A stretch of 64,000 nucleotides of DNA from Bacillus mojavensis RO-H-1 = KCTC 3706 (GCF_000245335.1 NZ_JH600285.1:118048-182047); one strand, 5' to 3'; shown: positions 1 through 11,183, counted from the stretch's first letter. Notes: generated by a model not told the origin, from the letters alone. Translations and numbers: made by a program.

Positions 1-1516
<1,516 letters not shown>

Positions 1517-1548
1517 TAATTTCTAATGATGTCACACCTGTTATCTAG

Positions 1549-1570
1549 TTTTGAGAGAACACTCTCAAAA
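1549..1570 (+). other. Hairpin downstream of 23S
   Basis: TTTTGAGAG, loop AACA, CTCTCAAAA: a perfect 9-bp stem 32 nt past the 23S end. It is followed by A residues rather than a T-run, so a processing or spacer structure is more likely than a terminator. Confidence 0.5.
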
Positions 1571-1576
1571 AAACTC

Positions 1577-1605
1577 TTGACTTTTCAAGATATACATAGT
1601 ATAAT
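1577..1605 (+). promoter_or_regulatory. Sigma-A-type promoter between 23S and 5S
   Basis: TTGACT, a 17-bp spacer and TATAAT lie 20 bp upstream of the 5S gene. The match is near consensus and could add transcription of 5S and the tRNA cluster independently of the rRNA operon promoters. Sequence match only. Confidence 0.6.
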
Positions 1606-1624
1606 GTTAAATGTCACTGAAATT

Positions 1625-1741
<117 letters not shown>

Positions 1742-1750
1742 AGACTTCAT

Positions 1751-1825
1751 TCCGCAGTAGCTCAGTGGTAGAGCTATCGGCTGTTAACCGATCGGTCGTA
1801 GGTTCGAATCCTACCTGCGGAGCCA
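1751..1825 (+). tRNA. tRNA-Asn (GTT)
   Basis: Cloverleaf with a TCCGCAG acceptor arm, anticodon GTT in CTGTTAA, a TTCGAAT T-loop and encoded CCA. First tRNA of the cluster, 9 nt after 5S. Confidence 0.96.
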
Positions 1826-1830
1826 TTATT

Positions 1831-1922
1831 GGAGAGCTGTCCGAGTGGTCGAAGGAGCACGATTGGAAATCGTGTAGGCGGTCAACTCCGTCTCAAGGGT
1901 TCGAATCCCTTGCTCTCCGCCA
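1831..1922 (+). tRNA. tRNA-Ser (GGA)
   Basis: Class II tRNA with a long variable arm, anticodon GGA, acceptor GGAGAGC and encoded CCA. Confidence 0.96.
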
Positions 1923-1956
1923 CTGATATTTATACATAATCACAATTGAAAGTCTG

Positions 1957-2028
1957 GGCCCGTTGGTCAAGCGGTTAAGACACCGCCCTTTCACGGCGGT
2001 AACACGGGTTCGAATCCCGTACGGGTCA
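1957..2028 (+). tRNA. tRNA-Glu (TTC)
   Basis: Acceptor GGCCCGT pairs with ACGGGTC; anticodon TTC. The discriminator A is followed by TT, so CCA is not encoded and must be added after transcription. Confidence 0.95.
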
Positions 2029-2037
2029 TTATATGAT

Positions 2038-2113
2038 GGAGGATTAGCTCAGCTGGGAGAGCATCTGCCTTACAAGCAGAGGGTCGGCGGTTCGAGCCCG
2101 TCATCCTCCACCA
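2038..2113 (+). tRNA. tRNA-Val (TAC)
   Basis: Acceptor GGAGGAT pairs with ATCCTCC; anticodon TAC; CCA encoded. Confidence 0.96.
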
Positions 2114-2120
2114 TTATCAT

Positions 2121-2198
<78 letters not shown>

Positions 2199-2251
2199 AA
2201 AATATATCCTTTTAAATAAGGAGCGCCCAAAGGGTGCAAACAAATTTAATT

Positions 2252-2328
2252 GGTCCGGTAGTTCAGTTGGTTAGAATGCCTGCCTGTCACGCAGGAGGTC
2301 GCGGGTTCGAGTCCCGTCCGGACCGCCA
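2252..2328 (+). tRNA. tRNA-Asp (GTC)
   Basis: Acceptor GGTCCGG pairs with CCGGACC; anticodon GTC; discriminator G; CCA encoded. Confidence 0.96.
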
Positions 2329-2340
2329 TTTAAATCATAA

Positions 2341-2416
<76 letters not shown>

Positions 2417-2421
2417 CCTAT

Positions 2422-2494
<73 letters not shown>

Positions 2495-2516
2495 CTGTTT
2501 TTTCAAAACTTAATGT

Positions 2517-2601
2517 GGAGGGGTAGCGAAGTGGCTAAACGCGGCGGACTGTAAATCCGCTCCCTCAGGGTTCGGCAGTTCGAATCTGCCCCCCTCCACC
2601 A
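2517..2601 (+). tRNA. tRNA-Tyr (GTA)
   Basis: Class II tRNA with a long variable arm, anticodon GTA, acceptor GGAGGGG and encoded CCA. Confidence 0.96.
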
Positions 2602-2606
2602 TTTAT

Positions 2607-2680
2607 AGGGGCATAGTTTAACGGTAGAACAGAGGTCTCCAAAACCTCCGGTGTGGGTTCGATTCCTACTGCCCCTGCCA
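2607..2680 (+). tRNA. tRNA-Trp (CCA)
   Basis: Acceptor AGGGGCA pairs with TGCCCCT; anticodon CCA in CTCCAAA; discriminator G; 3' CCA encoded. Confidence 0.96.
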
Positions 2681-2703
2681 AATTTATGACATCTTGAGAT
2701 TAT

Positions 2704-2780
2704 GGCGGTTGTGGCGAAGTGGTTAACGCACCAGATTGTGGCTCTGGCACTCGTGGGTTCGATTCCCATCAATCGCCCCA
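2704..2780 (+). tRNA. tRNA-His (GTG)
   Basis: Anticodon GTG. The gene carries the extra 5' G (G-1) opposite C73 that is diagnostic of tRNA-His. CCA encoded. Confidence 0.95.
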
Positions 2781-2789
2781 TATTATCAT

Positions 2790-2861
2790 TGGGCTATAGC
2801 CAAGCGGTAAGGCAACGGACTTTGACTCCGTCATGCGTTGGTTCGAATCCAGCTAGCCCAG
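2790..2861 (+). tRNA. tRNA-Gln (TTG)
   Basis: Acceptor TGGGCTA pairs with TAGCCCA; anticodon TTG; discriminator G followed by TCT, so CCA is not encoded. Confidence 0.95.
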
Positions 2862-2908
2862 TCTCACTTTTATATCAATTGCATATAATGTATTAAGTCC
2901 CTTAAGAT

Positions 2909-2983
2909 GCGGAAGTAGTTCAGTGGTAGAACACCACCTTGCCAAGGTGGGGGTCGCGGGTTCGAATCCCGTCTTCCGCTCCA
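2909..2983 (+). tRNA. tRNA-Gly (GCC)
   Basis: Acceptor GCGGAAG pairs with CTTCCGC; anticodon GCC; CCA encoded. Confidence 0.96.
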
Positions 2984-2988
2984 ATTAC

Positions 2989-3059
<71 letters not shown>

Positions 3060-3066
3060 TTCTTTT

Positions 3067-3155
3067 GCCGGGGTGGTGGAATTGGCAGACACACAGGACT
3101 TAAAATCCTGCGGTAGGTGACTACCGTGCCGGTTCAAGTCCGGCCCTCGGCACCA
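3067..3155 (+). tRNA. tRNA-Leu (TAA)
   Basis: Class II tRNA with a long variable arm, anticodon TAA, acceptor GCCGGGG and encoded CCA. Last tRNA before the cluster terminator. Confidence 0.95.
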
Positions 3156-3221
3156 ATTTTACTTACTTGATAAGTTAAATTGGTGTTTGTGCTTGAAAAT
3201 ATAATGAAGCTAATCATATCA

Positions 3222-3249
3222 ATGATCTACTTATGTAGATCATTTTTTT
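3222..3249 (+). terminator. Terminator of rRNA-tRNA cluster
   Basis: ATGATCTAC, loop TTAT, GTAGATCAT, then seven T. A perfect 9-bp stem ending the main operon before the separately promoted second tRNA-Leu. Confidence 0.85.
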
Positions 3250-3348
3250 ATTGTATGAATATGTCGATGTAAGCATTGAGCTGCATTTCATAGAAAATTG
3301 CTTTAGCTACTTATTATTATATTTCCAAAAAAACTTTTGTAAAATTCA

Positions 3349-3377
3349 TTGACACTTTATCATATCCATGATATATT
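3349..3377 (+). promoter_or_regulatory. Promoter of second tRNA-Leu
   Basis: TTGACA, a 17-bp spacer and TATATT, 32 bp upstream of tRNA-Leu (CAA). It follows a strong terminator, so this tRNA is probably an independent unit. Confidence 0.75.
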
Positions 3378-3409
3378 TATATTCGTCGGTTAGATACGAC
3401 GTAAAACTT

Positions 3410-3491
3410 GCCGGTGTGGCGGAATTGGCAGACGCGCACGACTCAAAATCGTGTTCCTTCTGGAGTGTCGGTTCGACCCCGACCACCGGTA
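3410..3491 (+). tRNA. tRNA-Leu (CAA)
   Basis: Class II tRNA with anticodon CAA. Acceptor GCCGGTG pairs with CACCGGT. Discriminator A is followed by TCC, so CCA is not encoded in register. It has its own promoter and terminator. Confidence 0.94.
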
Positions 3492-3497
3492 TCCAAT

Positions 3498-3540
3498 AAA
3501 ACCCTGTTTCTTACATAAGTAAGAAACAGGGTTTTGTTTT
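3498..3540 (+). terminator. Terminator after tRNA-Leu (CAA)
   Basis: A 17-bp perfect stem (AAAACCCTGTTTCTTAC with its complement), loop ATA-like, and a T-rich tail. Confidence 0.9.
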
Positions 3541-3544
3541 TATT

Positions 3545-3581
3545 AAAAAAAGGAGCCTATGTTTATTATAGGCTCCTTTTT
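3545..3581 (-). terminator. spo0M: Terminator of spo0M
   Basis: AAAAAGGAGCCTAT, loop GTTTATT, ATAGGCTCCTTTTT. Symmetric, so it can work both ways; on the minus strand it follows the spo0M stop codon. Confidence 0.85.
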
Positions 3582-3586
3582 GTTAT

Positions 3587-4363
3587 TTACTCAGCATATT
3601 GGTCGATGATCTCTTCTAATACCTCTTCAAGTTGTTCGATATCATCAAGCTCTGATTGTCTGAAACGGACACGTACGAGCTGCTCTCCGTCATTATACAT
3701 CTCTTCCAGCCATCCTCGCAGGCCTCTTGCCCGGCGATCGACTTCGAAAATAATTTCTAAACCGTCTTCCTCTAAAAGAAAAATAAGCTCTAATTCATCA
3801 AGCATCTGACGGTAATAGCCTGATGTTGGAACAAACTCAAATTCTTGAACGAAAGGTAGGCGGCGCTGGAAATAAGATGCCTGTTCACAATCTGCTTCGT
3901 TAAGACGGAAGCCAAGGTTTTCAATTGCTTCTAACACATTTTCAACCCAAGGATGTGCTTCTACGAAGATACGATCGTGATCTGATTTATCAATACCGCC
4001 TTGAATGTCAAGGTCTGTCACTATTGCGACTTCTACTTTTCCTACCGTAATCGGTGTATCAAGAGGCAGAATGAAGGAGAACGGAAATTGATGTTCTTCT
4101 CCAGGCTGAATGGTGAATGAACCAGTTACCCGAACAGAATGAATTGTTGCGTATTTCCGGTGCTCTTCATCGTCTTTTACAATGACATATTTTGTATTGA
4201 GCTGTAAGTCAATGTAACGGATATCCTGGGCGATTTTTCCACCTTTTACATGTACAGTTCCGCGGACTTCTTCTCCTGGACAATACGCATCTTTCTCCAA
4301 AATGGTATCGACTTTTGCTGCGCCGATGCCGGCACTTGCTGCAAGTTTCTTGAAAAATGACAT
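3587..4363 (-). CDS. spo0M: Sporulation control protein Spo0M (arrestin-like)
   Basis: The 258-residue protein starts at MSFFKKLAASAGIG and matches Spo0M, which affects sporulation at or before the Spo0A stage and has an arrestin-like beta-sandwich N-terminal half. The start at 4363 is preceded by AAGGGGAAG; a longer in-frame reading adds 21 residues from a poorer site. The C-terminal 60 residues are very acidic (ELDDIEQLEEVLEEIIDQ). In the family, transcription depends on sigma-H; a sigma-H-like promoter is visible upstream. The gene stands alone between terminators. Function from family knowledge. Confidence 0.93.
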   Translation of the reverse strand: MSFFKKLAASAGIGAAKVDTILEKDAYCPGEEVRGTVHVKGGKIAQDIRYIDLQLNTKYVIVKDDEEHRKYATIHSVRVTGSFTIQPGEEHQFPFSFILPLDTPITVGKVEVAIVTDLDIQGGIDKSDHDRIFVEAHPWVENVLEAIENLGFRLNEADCEQASYFQRRLPFVQEFEFVPTSGYYRQMLDELELIFLLEEDGLEIIFEVDRRARGLRGWLEEMYNDGEQLVRVRFRQSELDDIEQLEEVLEEIIDQYAE

Positions 4364-4413
4364 GTTGATCTTCCCCTTTTTCTTTTTCTCAACAGTTATA
4401 CGTGGGAAGAAGG

Positions 4414-4456
4414 AAAAAAGGTTCATTTATTTCAAAATAAATGAACCTTTTTTCCT
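4414..4456 (-). promoter_or_regulatory. spo0M: Palindrome with sigma-H-like promoter for spo0M
   Basis: AAAAAAGGTTCATTTATTTC and its complement form a 17-bp palindrome between the divergent spo0M and the small gene at 4516. On the minus strand TAGGAAAAAA (4456-4453 for AGGA) and GAAAT (from 4433) resemble the sigma-H boxes AGGAWWW and GAAT, with spacing one base too long. The same palindrome could act as a terminator for incoming transcription. Confidence 0.4.
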
Positions 4457-4515
4457 ATAATCGTTTATCTGAGGGACAGACTAAAATTGATGCTTGAGTA
4501 AAGGAGGAGACATGA

Positions 4516-4713
4516 ATGAATAAAGAAACGATGGTCGCTGATGAATTACATAGAATGTTTTTAGCTGGTGAGCTGCAAATCACAGTCGAGGAGGACATTA
4601 ACAATCTTTCAGAAAGACTGAGAAGCGGCGAACTCAGATTAGATAGTTTGACCGGGGAAGATGCGTTTATAAAAGAAACAGTAAACGAAGCATTAAGAAG
4701 AGTGGAGCAATAA
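4516..4713 (+). CDS. Small acidic protein of unknown function
   Basis: This 65-residue protein begins MNKETMVADELHRMF after a strong AAAGGAGGAG site with 8-nt spacing, so it is very likely translated. It is rich in Glu, Leu and Arg and probably helical. The stretch SERLRSGELRLDS faintly recalls the C-terminal helix of anti-sigma factor FlgM, but the match is too short to assign. It has no membrane segment or signal peptide. It lies alone between the spo0M promoter region and a terminator. I do not recognise the gene. Confidence 0.7.
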   Translation: MNKETMVADELHRMFLAGELQITVEEDINNLSERLRSGELRLDSLTGEDAFIKETVNEALRRVEQ

Positions 4714-4720
4714 AATAAAG

Positions 4721-4755
4721 AGACGGTTTCTCAAAATGAGAGACCGTCTTTTTTT
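4721..4755 (+). terminator. Bidirectional terminator between 4516 gene and adhB-like gene
   Basis: AGACGGTTTCTC, loop AAAAT, GAGAGACCGTCT, seven T. The tail overlaps the stop codon of the convergent dehydrogenase gene. Confidence 0.85.
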
Positions 4756-5890
4756 ATGGTTTCAGAAGCACTTTGATAGCTCCGTCTGTTTTCGTATCAA
4801 ACACCTCATATCCGTGCTTTGCTTGATCTAACGGCAGAACATGTGTGATGATGTCGCCCGGATCTACTTTACCTGTAGCAATCAAATCATACAGGTACGG
4901 CATATAATGAATGACAGGGGCTTGCCCGGTCCTGATATTTACATTTCTTTGGAAGATGTCTCCGAATGGAAACGCATTGTATCTCATTCCATACACACCT
5001 GTCACTTGAATTGTGCCGCATTTTCTGACAGCCTGTGCCGCCGTTACTAATGCACCCATGGCTCCGCCGTGCATTTTAACACCGGTGGCGAGAAATTCAA
5101 GCGGGGACATTTTACCGTCCATTCCCACGCAGTCGATGACGACATCTGCACCGCCCTGTGTGATTTCTTTCAAATATAATCCGGCGTTTTCTAAGTGTTC
5201 GAAATTAACGGTCTCTACATTGTTTGTTTTTTTGGCGTGCTGAAGGCGGTAGTCTACATAATCCACTGCAATGACTCTTTTGGCGCCTTTCATCCATGCG
5301 AATTTTTGCGCGAGCAGCCCGACTGGACCGCAGCCGAGAATAATGACGGTATCTCCCTCTTTTACTCCTGCGTTGTCAACGCTCCAATAGGCAGTCGACA
5401 TAGCGTCTGAAAGCAATACTAATTTCTCATCTTCTATTTCACAGTCATCAGGCAGTTTAAAGGGAGTGAAGTTAGCATAGGGGACACGCATGTATTCAGC
5501 CTGGCCTCCGGGATAGCCTCCTGCTGATTCTGAATAGCCAAAATAAGCGCCGATTTCGCCGTTTGCGTTTGAATTGTCACATTGGCTTTCAAGCAGGTTT
5601 TTGCAAAAGAAACATTCGCCGCAGCTGACGTTAAACGGTATGATGACACGATCGCCTTTTTTGACCTTGTGAACGTCGGGGCCTGTTTCTTCCACAATTC
5701 CCATTGGTTCATGGCCGATGATATAATCTTCAGGGAAATTGGGAACCATGCCATGAATTAGGTGTAAGTCAGAGCCGCAGATTGCTGTGGTTGTCAGTTT
5801 GACGATGATATCATCAGGTTTTTTGATTTCTGGCGCTTTTACCTCTTTGACGCGGACGTCTTTAATGCCTTGATACGTAACAGCTTTCAT
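4754..5890 (-). CDS. Zinc-dependent alcohol dehydrogenase, AdhB-like
   Basis: A 378-residue medium-chain dehydrogenase. The catalytic zinc site is visible (Cys38, His60-Glu61 in IIGHEP) and the structural zinc site is complete (Cys90, Cys93, Cys96, Cys104). The Rossmann motif GCGPVGLLAQ lies near residue 187. It closely resembles B. subtilis AdhB, which in strain 168 is encoded elsewhere, next to coat-F-like genes yraG and yraF. Here too it follows two coat-F-like genes on the same strand, so this looks like a paralogous or relocated copy of that cluster. The substrate is not known. AAGGAG precedes the ATG by nine bases. Confidence 0.88.
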   Translation of the reverse strand: MKAVTYQGIKDVRVKEVKAPEIKKPDDIIVKLTTTAICGSDLHLIHGMVPNFPEDYIIGHEPMGIVEETGPDVHKVKKGDRVIIPFNVSCGECFFCKNLLESQCDNSNANGEIGAYFGYSESAGGYPGGQAEYMRVPYANFTPFKLPDDCEIEDEKLVLLSDAMSTAYWSVDNAGVKEGDTVIILGCGPVGLLAQKFAWMKGAKRVIAVDYVDYRLQHAKKTNNVETVNFEHLENAGLYLKEITQGGADVVIDCVGMDGKMSPLEFLATGVKMHGGAMGALVTAAQAVRKCGTIQVTGVYGMRYNAFPFGDIFQRNVNIRTGQAPVIHYMPYLYDLIATGKVDPGDIITHVLPLDQAKHGYEVFDTKTDGAIKVLLKP

Positions 5891-5910
5891 TCATGATGTC
5901 TCCTTATTAT

Positions 5911-6270
5911 TTAGTGATCGGGTGTTGCGAATGTTCCGAGACGATTCGTGTTATCAGGGAAAAGTTTTAGCCCGGCGATATCAACAGCTGTTTGTGCTGA
6001 CTTCATATCGATTTGAAATTGTTTGTCCAAGTCAGAAGGGAAAAGCCAGCCTTTTTCCATCATGAGCTGTGATAGTTCGCCGTGCAGGTAAATAGCGGCG
6101 TCCAATTGATTGCGCAATGCTGTTCTGAGTTCTGGGCTTGCGGTTTCCGTAATGGCGACAGCATAATTTTTGATGCCGGTTTTTACGGAAATTAAGAAAT
6201 CAAGGGCGAGTGCTGAATCAGCAAGGTCAGGCATGCCTTTTGCGTTTTTCGGGTCTAAGAAATCGTTCAA
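5911..6270 (-). CDS. Spore coat F-like protein (YraF-like)
   Basis: A 119-residue protein with the coat-F family pattern: an N-terminal LDPKNAKGMPDLADSALALD segment followed by two helical stretches with LHGELSQLMMEKGW near the middle. Such proteins coat the spore or sit in the forespore. The start is TTG at 6270, preceded by AGGAGGTGAC at good spacing; it overlaps the stop of the upstream gene as TTGA, so translation is probably coupled. The dehydrogenase gene follows 20 bp downstream. The product resembles YraF of strain 168. Confidence 0.8.
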   Translation of the reverse strand: MNDFLDPKNAKGMPDLADSALALDFLISVKTGIKNYAVAITETASPELRTALRNQLDAAIYLHGELSQLMMEKGWLFPSDLDKQFQIDMKSAQTAVDIAGLKLFPDNTNRLGTFATPDH

Positions 6271-6491
6271 TGATCGTCACCTCCTGTTATTGTCGGAGCC
6301 TTTTGATAGAGGCTCTGAAGTTCAGTTACGTCCCGTACAGACTGCTGTACATCCTTCTCCATAAGGGCTCTCAGTTCCTGATCGAACACCAGCCCCTGCA
6401 TCATTTTTGATTTAAGTAAACATACGGTTTTGAAGTTGAGGATTTCGTGTAAATCAACTGTTTCGTGGTTTGCCAAACGGTCTTGTTCCAT
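6267..6491 (-). CDS. Spore coat F-like protein (YraG-like)
   Basis: A 74-residue protein resembling YraG. It contains the short CotF-type helix pair: DLHEILNFKTVCLLKSKMMQ and a second helix ending in TELQSLYQKAP. The ATG at 6491 is chosen because AGGAGGTG lies 10 bases upstream; a TTG 24 bases earlier is in frame but would place the ribosome site inside the gene. Its last codon overlaps the start of the next gene. The order YraG-like, YraF-like, AdhB-like matches the yraG-yraF-adhB cluster of strain 168. Confidence 0.75.
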   Translation of the reverse strand: MEQDRLANHETVDLHEILNFKTVCLLKSKMMQGLVFDQELRALMEKDVQQSVRDVTELQSLYQKAPTITGGDDH

Positions 6492-6594
6492 TTTTTCGGT
6501 CACCTCCTGGTTCAAAGGTATTTTTGCCTTGTCTCATGCTTTTATGCGAAAGTGCTATATAATGGATAAAATATTTTTTTGGGGGAGTCGGATG

Positions 6595-7283
6595 ATGAAA
6601 CAGATTATTGCGATGGGCGGCGGGGGTTTTTCAATGGAACCAGATCATCTGATTCTTGATCAATTTATCATTAATCAGTCAAAGCAGCCCTCACCTCGCA
6701 TTTGTTTTCTGCCAACGGCAAGCGGGGATGCAGAGAATTATGTCCAGCGGTTTTATCATGCTTTTCAACAGCTTGATTGTGACCCGTCTCATTTGTCTTT
6801 GTTTAAGCCGCCGACAACAGATTTAGCCTCCTTTATCTTGGAGAAAGATGTGATTTATGTCGGCGGAGGAAATACAAGAAATTTGCTGGTGCTGTGGAAG
6901 GAGTGGGGACTGGATCATATATTAAGAGAAGCTTGGGAGAACGGCACTATTTTGGCGGGACTAAGTGCCGGTGCGATCTGCTGGTTTGAAGAAGGAGTGA
7001 CGGATTCTGACCGCTGACCGGCTTGAAAAGCTTAGGTTTTTTGCAAGGCAGTTTTTGTCCTCATTATGATGGGGAGAAGGATCGGAGACCTTCATATCAT
7101 CGCCTGATATTAGAGAAAGCATTGAGCAACGGTTATGCGGCGGATGATGGAGCAGCTCTTCACTTTATTGATGATCAGTTTTTTCAGGCTGTAAGTTCAA
7201 GATTTCATGCAAATGCGTATGAGGTGTTGCTTCATGAAAATGGTGTCTCTGAAACAGCATTGCCGATTACATATTTGTCTTGA
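6595..7283 (+). pseudogene. ygaJ: ygaJ, peptidase S51-like protein, frameshifted
   Basis: The two parts together give a protein of about 229 residues of the S51 (dipeptidase E-like) family. Part one, from MKQIIAMGGGGFSMEPDHL, includes the catalytic-serine elbow GLSAGAICWFEEG and ends at TGA 7015-7017. Part two starts in another frame with LTGLKSLGFLQGSFCPHYDG. Adding one base within GACCGCTGACC (about 7011-7014) restores ...TDSDRLTGLKSLG. So one base is missing, either truly or by sequencing error. GGGGGAG precedes the tandem ATGs at 6592 and 6595; the second has better spacing. Confidence 0.85.
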
Positions 7284-7356
7284 ATATGCTGAATATTTTA
7301 TACATTCCTCTTTTTTTTAGTTTGTTTTTGTGATATGATAAGCGGGAAATTAATAG

Positions 7357-7450
7357 TTACTAGGGGTGCCCGCTAGCGGGCTGAGAGAGAAGATATGCTT
7401 CTTAACCCTTTGGACCTGATCTGGTTCGTACCAGCGTGGGGAAGTAGAGG
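7357..7450 (+). promoter_or_regulatory. TPP riboswitch (THI element)
   Basis: The conserved parts are in order: AGGGGTGCCCG, GGGCTGAGAGA, CCCTTTGGACCTGATCTGG and CGTGGGGAAGT. These form the thiamine pyrophosphate aptamer. It stands before thiC and is followed by an intrinsic terminator, so TPP is expected to end transcription early. Confidence 0.97.
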
Positions 7451-7504
7451 AATTGTTTTTATTGTTGCCGTATACTGTGCAATAATATGTTTCTTTCTGA
7501 CTGT

Positions 7505-7536
7505 AACCGGGTTCATTCAACTGAATCCGGTTTTTT
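7505..7536 (+). terminator. thiC: Riboswitch-controlled terminator of thiC
   Basis: AACCGGGTTCA, loop TTCA region, TGAATCCGGTT followed by T-run, 58 nt before the thiC start. It is the likely expression platform of the TPP aptamer. Confidence 0.85.
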
Positions 7537-7590
7537 GTGCTGGTTATGGGCTTGATTTTGTCCTTTCAAACAAAGAGAGGGGAAGGATAA

Positions 7591-9366
<1,776 letters not shown>

Positions 9367-9381
9367 CAGTATAGAAAGCGA

Positions 9382-9410
9382 TTGACAGGCCAAATTGAAT
9401 ACGTTTTAAT
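9382..9410 (+). promoter_or_regulatory. senS: Promoter of senS
   Basis: TTGACA, 17 bp, TTTAAT (or TAATAT two bases further). It lies upstream of the attenuator-like leader of senS. Confidence 0.55.
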
Positions 9411-9436
9411 ATAGCTAATATACATTGCCAACATTT

Positions 9437-9490
9437 GCTGATCGGATCACCGAAGGCTCTTATCTTTTGAGATAAGGGCCTTTTTATTTT
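9437..9490 (+). terminator. senS: senS leader: conserved hairpin plus terminator
   Basis: TCGG-ATCA-CCGA forms a small hairpin, followed at once by AAGGCTCTTATCT, loop TTTG, AGATAAGGGCCTT and a T-run. The terminator lies between promoter and senS, so transcription must read through it: an attenuator-like layout. The 23-base stretch starting GCTGATCGGATC recurs almost unchanged before ssuB (11482). Terminator structure is clear; the regulating signal is unknown. Confidence 0.7.
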
Positions 9491-9507
9491 TAAAGGAGGG
9501 AGAAATG

Positions 9508-9693
9508 ATGGGAACCAAAAAAGAGAAAGGGAGAAGACACTTCAGAAAACGAAAAACATATGGCAATCAGATGCTGCCGCTGGAGCTTCTTATTGAACAG
9601 AACAAGCGGGAGATAATGAATAATGAAGAGTTAATGGAGAAAATTTATATGAAGATTGACGAGAAGCATACGGCAGTCCGTGAATCTATGTAA
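9508..9693 (+). CDS. senS: SenS, small basic regulator
   Basis: A 61-residue, strongly basic protein beginning MGTKKEKGRRHFRKRK; it matches SenS, described as stimulating extracellular enzyme gene expression when in multicopy. The family member is about 65 residues. AAAGGAGGG precedes tandem ATGs at 9505 and 9508; the second has the better spacing of seven. The basic N-terminus suggests nucleic acid binding, which is inference. Its leader carries an attenuator-like terminator. Confidence 0.82.
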   Translation: MGTKKEKGRRHFRKRKTYGNQMLPLELLIEQNKREIMNNEELMEKIYMKIDEKHTAVRESM

Positions 9694-9724
9694 AAAACCC
9701 GCTGAATAAACAGCGGGTTTTTTC
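9694..9724 (+). terminator. Bidirectional terminator senS/katA
   Basis: AAAAAACCCGCTG, loop AATAAA, CAGCGGGTTTTTT between convergent senS and katA, starting right at the senS stop. Confidence 0.92.
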
Positions 9725-9731
9725 TATGCAA

Positions 9732-11183
9732 TTAAACTTCTTTTTTAATCGGCAAACCTAAACCTTCTGCCACACGTTTTCCGTATTCAGGATCAGCTTT
9801 ATAAAAGTGCTCGATTTGGCGGAGTTTGATTTCTTCTTTTTCTACCGGTTTCATTGCATTTACGATATTTTCTACAAGGCGGGTGCGTTCCTCTTCGCTC
9901 ATTAAACGGTAGAGATCGCCGGCTTGTGTGTAGTGATCATTGTGATCGTAGCTTACGCTGTCAGCCATTCCTTGTACTGGATAAGCCGCTTGTTTATCCT
10001 CAGGTGACTCAGTCGGTCCGCCGAAGCTGTTTGGCTCGTAGTAGACTGAGCCGCCGCCGTTATTGTCAAAGCGCATTTGTCCGTCACGCTGATAGTTTCT
10101 TACTTCGTTGCGTGCGCGATTGATCGGCAGGGCTTGGTGGTTTGCTCCGACACGGTAGCGATGCGCATCATGATACGCAAACAGACGCCCTTGAAGCATT
10201 TTATCCGGTGATACATCAATACCGGGGACCAGTGTTCCAGGTGAGAATGTTGCTTGTTCTACTTCAGCAAAGTAGTTTTCCGGATTTCTGTCAAGAACCA
10301 TGCGGCCGACTTCAATGAGCGGATAGTCTTTTTGAGACCATACTTTTGTGACATCAAACGGATCGAAGCGATACGTATTTGCATCTTCTAAAGGCATGAT
10401 TTGCACATATAATTTCCATGCAGGGAAATCGCCGTTTTCGATTGCGTTGAACAGATCTTCTGTATGATAATCCGGGTTTTCACCGGCAATTTTTGCAGCT
10501 GTCTTCACATCAAGGTTCTTCACGCCTTGTTCTGTTTTAAAGTGGTACTTGATCCATACGCCTTCGCCTTCGGCATTTGTCCATTTGAATGTATGGCTTC
10601 CAAAACCGTGCATGTGGCGAAGTGTAGCAGGAATTCCGCGGTCAGACATCAGGATCGTCACTTGGTGTAAAGATTCCGGTGAAAGTGACCAGAAATCCCA
10701 TACAGCTGTAGGATTTTTCAAGTGTGTTTTTGGATCTCTTTTTTGTGTATGGATAAAATCAGGGAACTTAATCGCATCGCGGATGAAGAATACCGGCGTA
10801 TTGTTACCGACGATGTCATAGTTTCCTTCTTCCGTATAAAACTTAACAGCAAATCCGCGCGGGTCGCGAACGGTGTCAGCAGAGCCAAGTTCACCGGCAA
10901 CTGTTGAGAAACGGATGAACAAAGGTGTGCGTTTGCCGACTTCTGATAAGAAAGCAGCTTTTGTATATTTTGTTACATCGTTTGTCACTTCAAAATAACC
11001 GTGTGCACCTGCACCTTTAGCGTGAACGACACGCTCAGGAACACGTTCTCTGTTAAAATGGGCCAATTTTTCGAGTAAGTGTACATCTTGGATTAAAGTT
11101 GGTCCGCGAGAACCGGCAGTCATTGAATTTTGATTGTCTCCAACTGGAGCGCCCCAGCTAGTTGTCAGTTTATTTGAACTCAT
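9732..11183 (-). CDS. katA: Vegetative catalase KatA
   Basis: A 483-residue clade-3 haem catalase that breaks hydrogen peroxide into water and oxygen. Visible are the catalytic His54 in [12 protein letters not shown], the distal Asn in [10 protein letters not shown], and the proximal haem tyrosine in [13 protein letters not shown]. The length is normal. AAGAGGTGATG precedes the ATG. A perfect PerR box lies 63 bp upstream of the start, so the gene is expected to be repressed by PerR and induced by peroxide, as in strain 168. Confidence 0.98.
   Translation of the reverse strand: MSSNKLTTSWGAPVGDNQNSMTAGSRGPTLIQDVHLLEKLAHFNRERVPERVVHAKGAGAHGYFEVTNDVTKYTKAAFLSEVGKRTPLFIRFSTVAGELGSADTVRDPRGFAVKFYTEEGNYDIVGNNTPVFFIRDAIKFPDFIHTQKRDPKTHLKNPTAVWDFWSLSPESLHQVTILMSDRGIPATLRHMHGFGSHTFKWTNAEGEGVWIKYHFKTEQGVKNLDVKTAAKIAGENPDYHTEDLFNAIENGDFPAWKLYVQIMPLEDANTYRFDPFDVTKVWSQKDYPLIEVGRMVLDRNPENYFAEVEQATFSPGTLVPGIDVSPDKMLQGRLFAYHDAHRYRVGANHQALPINRARNEVRNYQRDGQMRFDNNGGGSVYYEPNSFGGPTESPEDKQAAYPVQGMADSVSYDHNDHYTQAGDLYRLMSEEERTRLVENIVNAMKPVEKEEIKLRQIEHFYKADPEYGKRVAEGLGLPIKKEV

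Noticed and set aside
6430..7283. Programmed frameshifting in ygaJ, queG, glpP, glpD or yhdC
   Set aside because: No slippery heptamer with a downstream pseudoknot is seen, both directions of shift occur, and these families have a single frame elsewhere.
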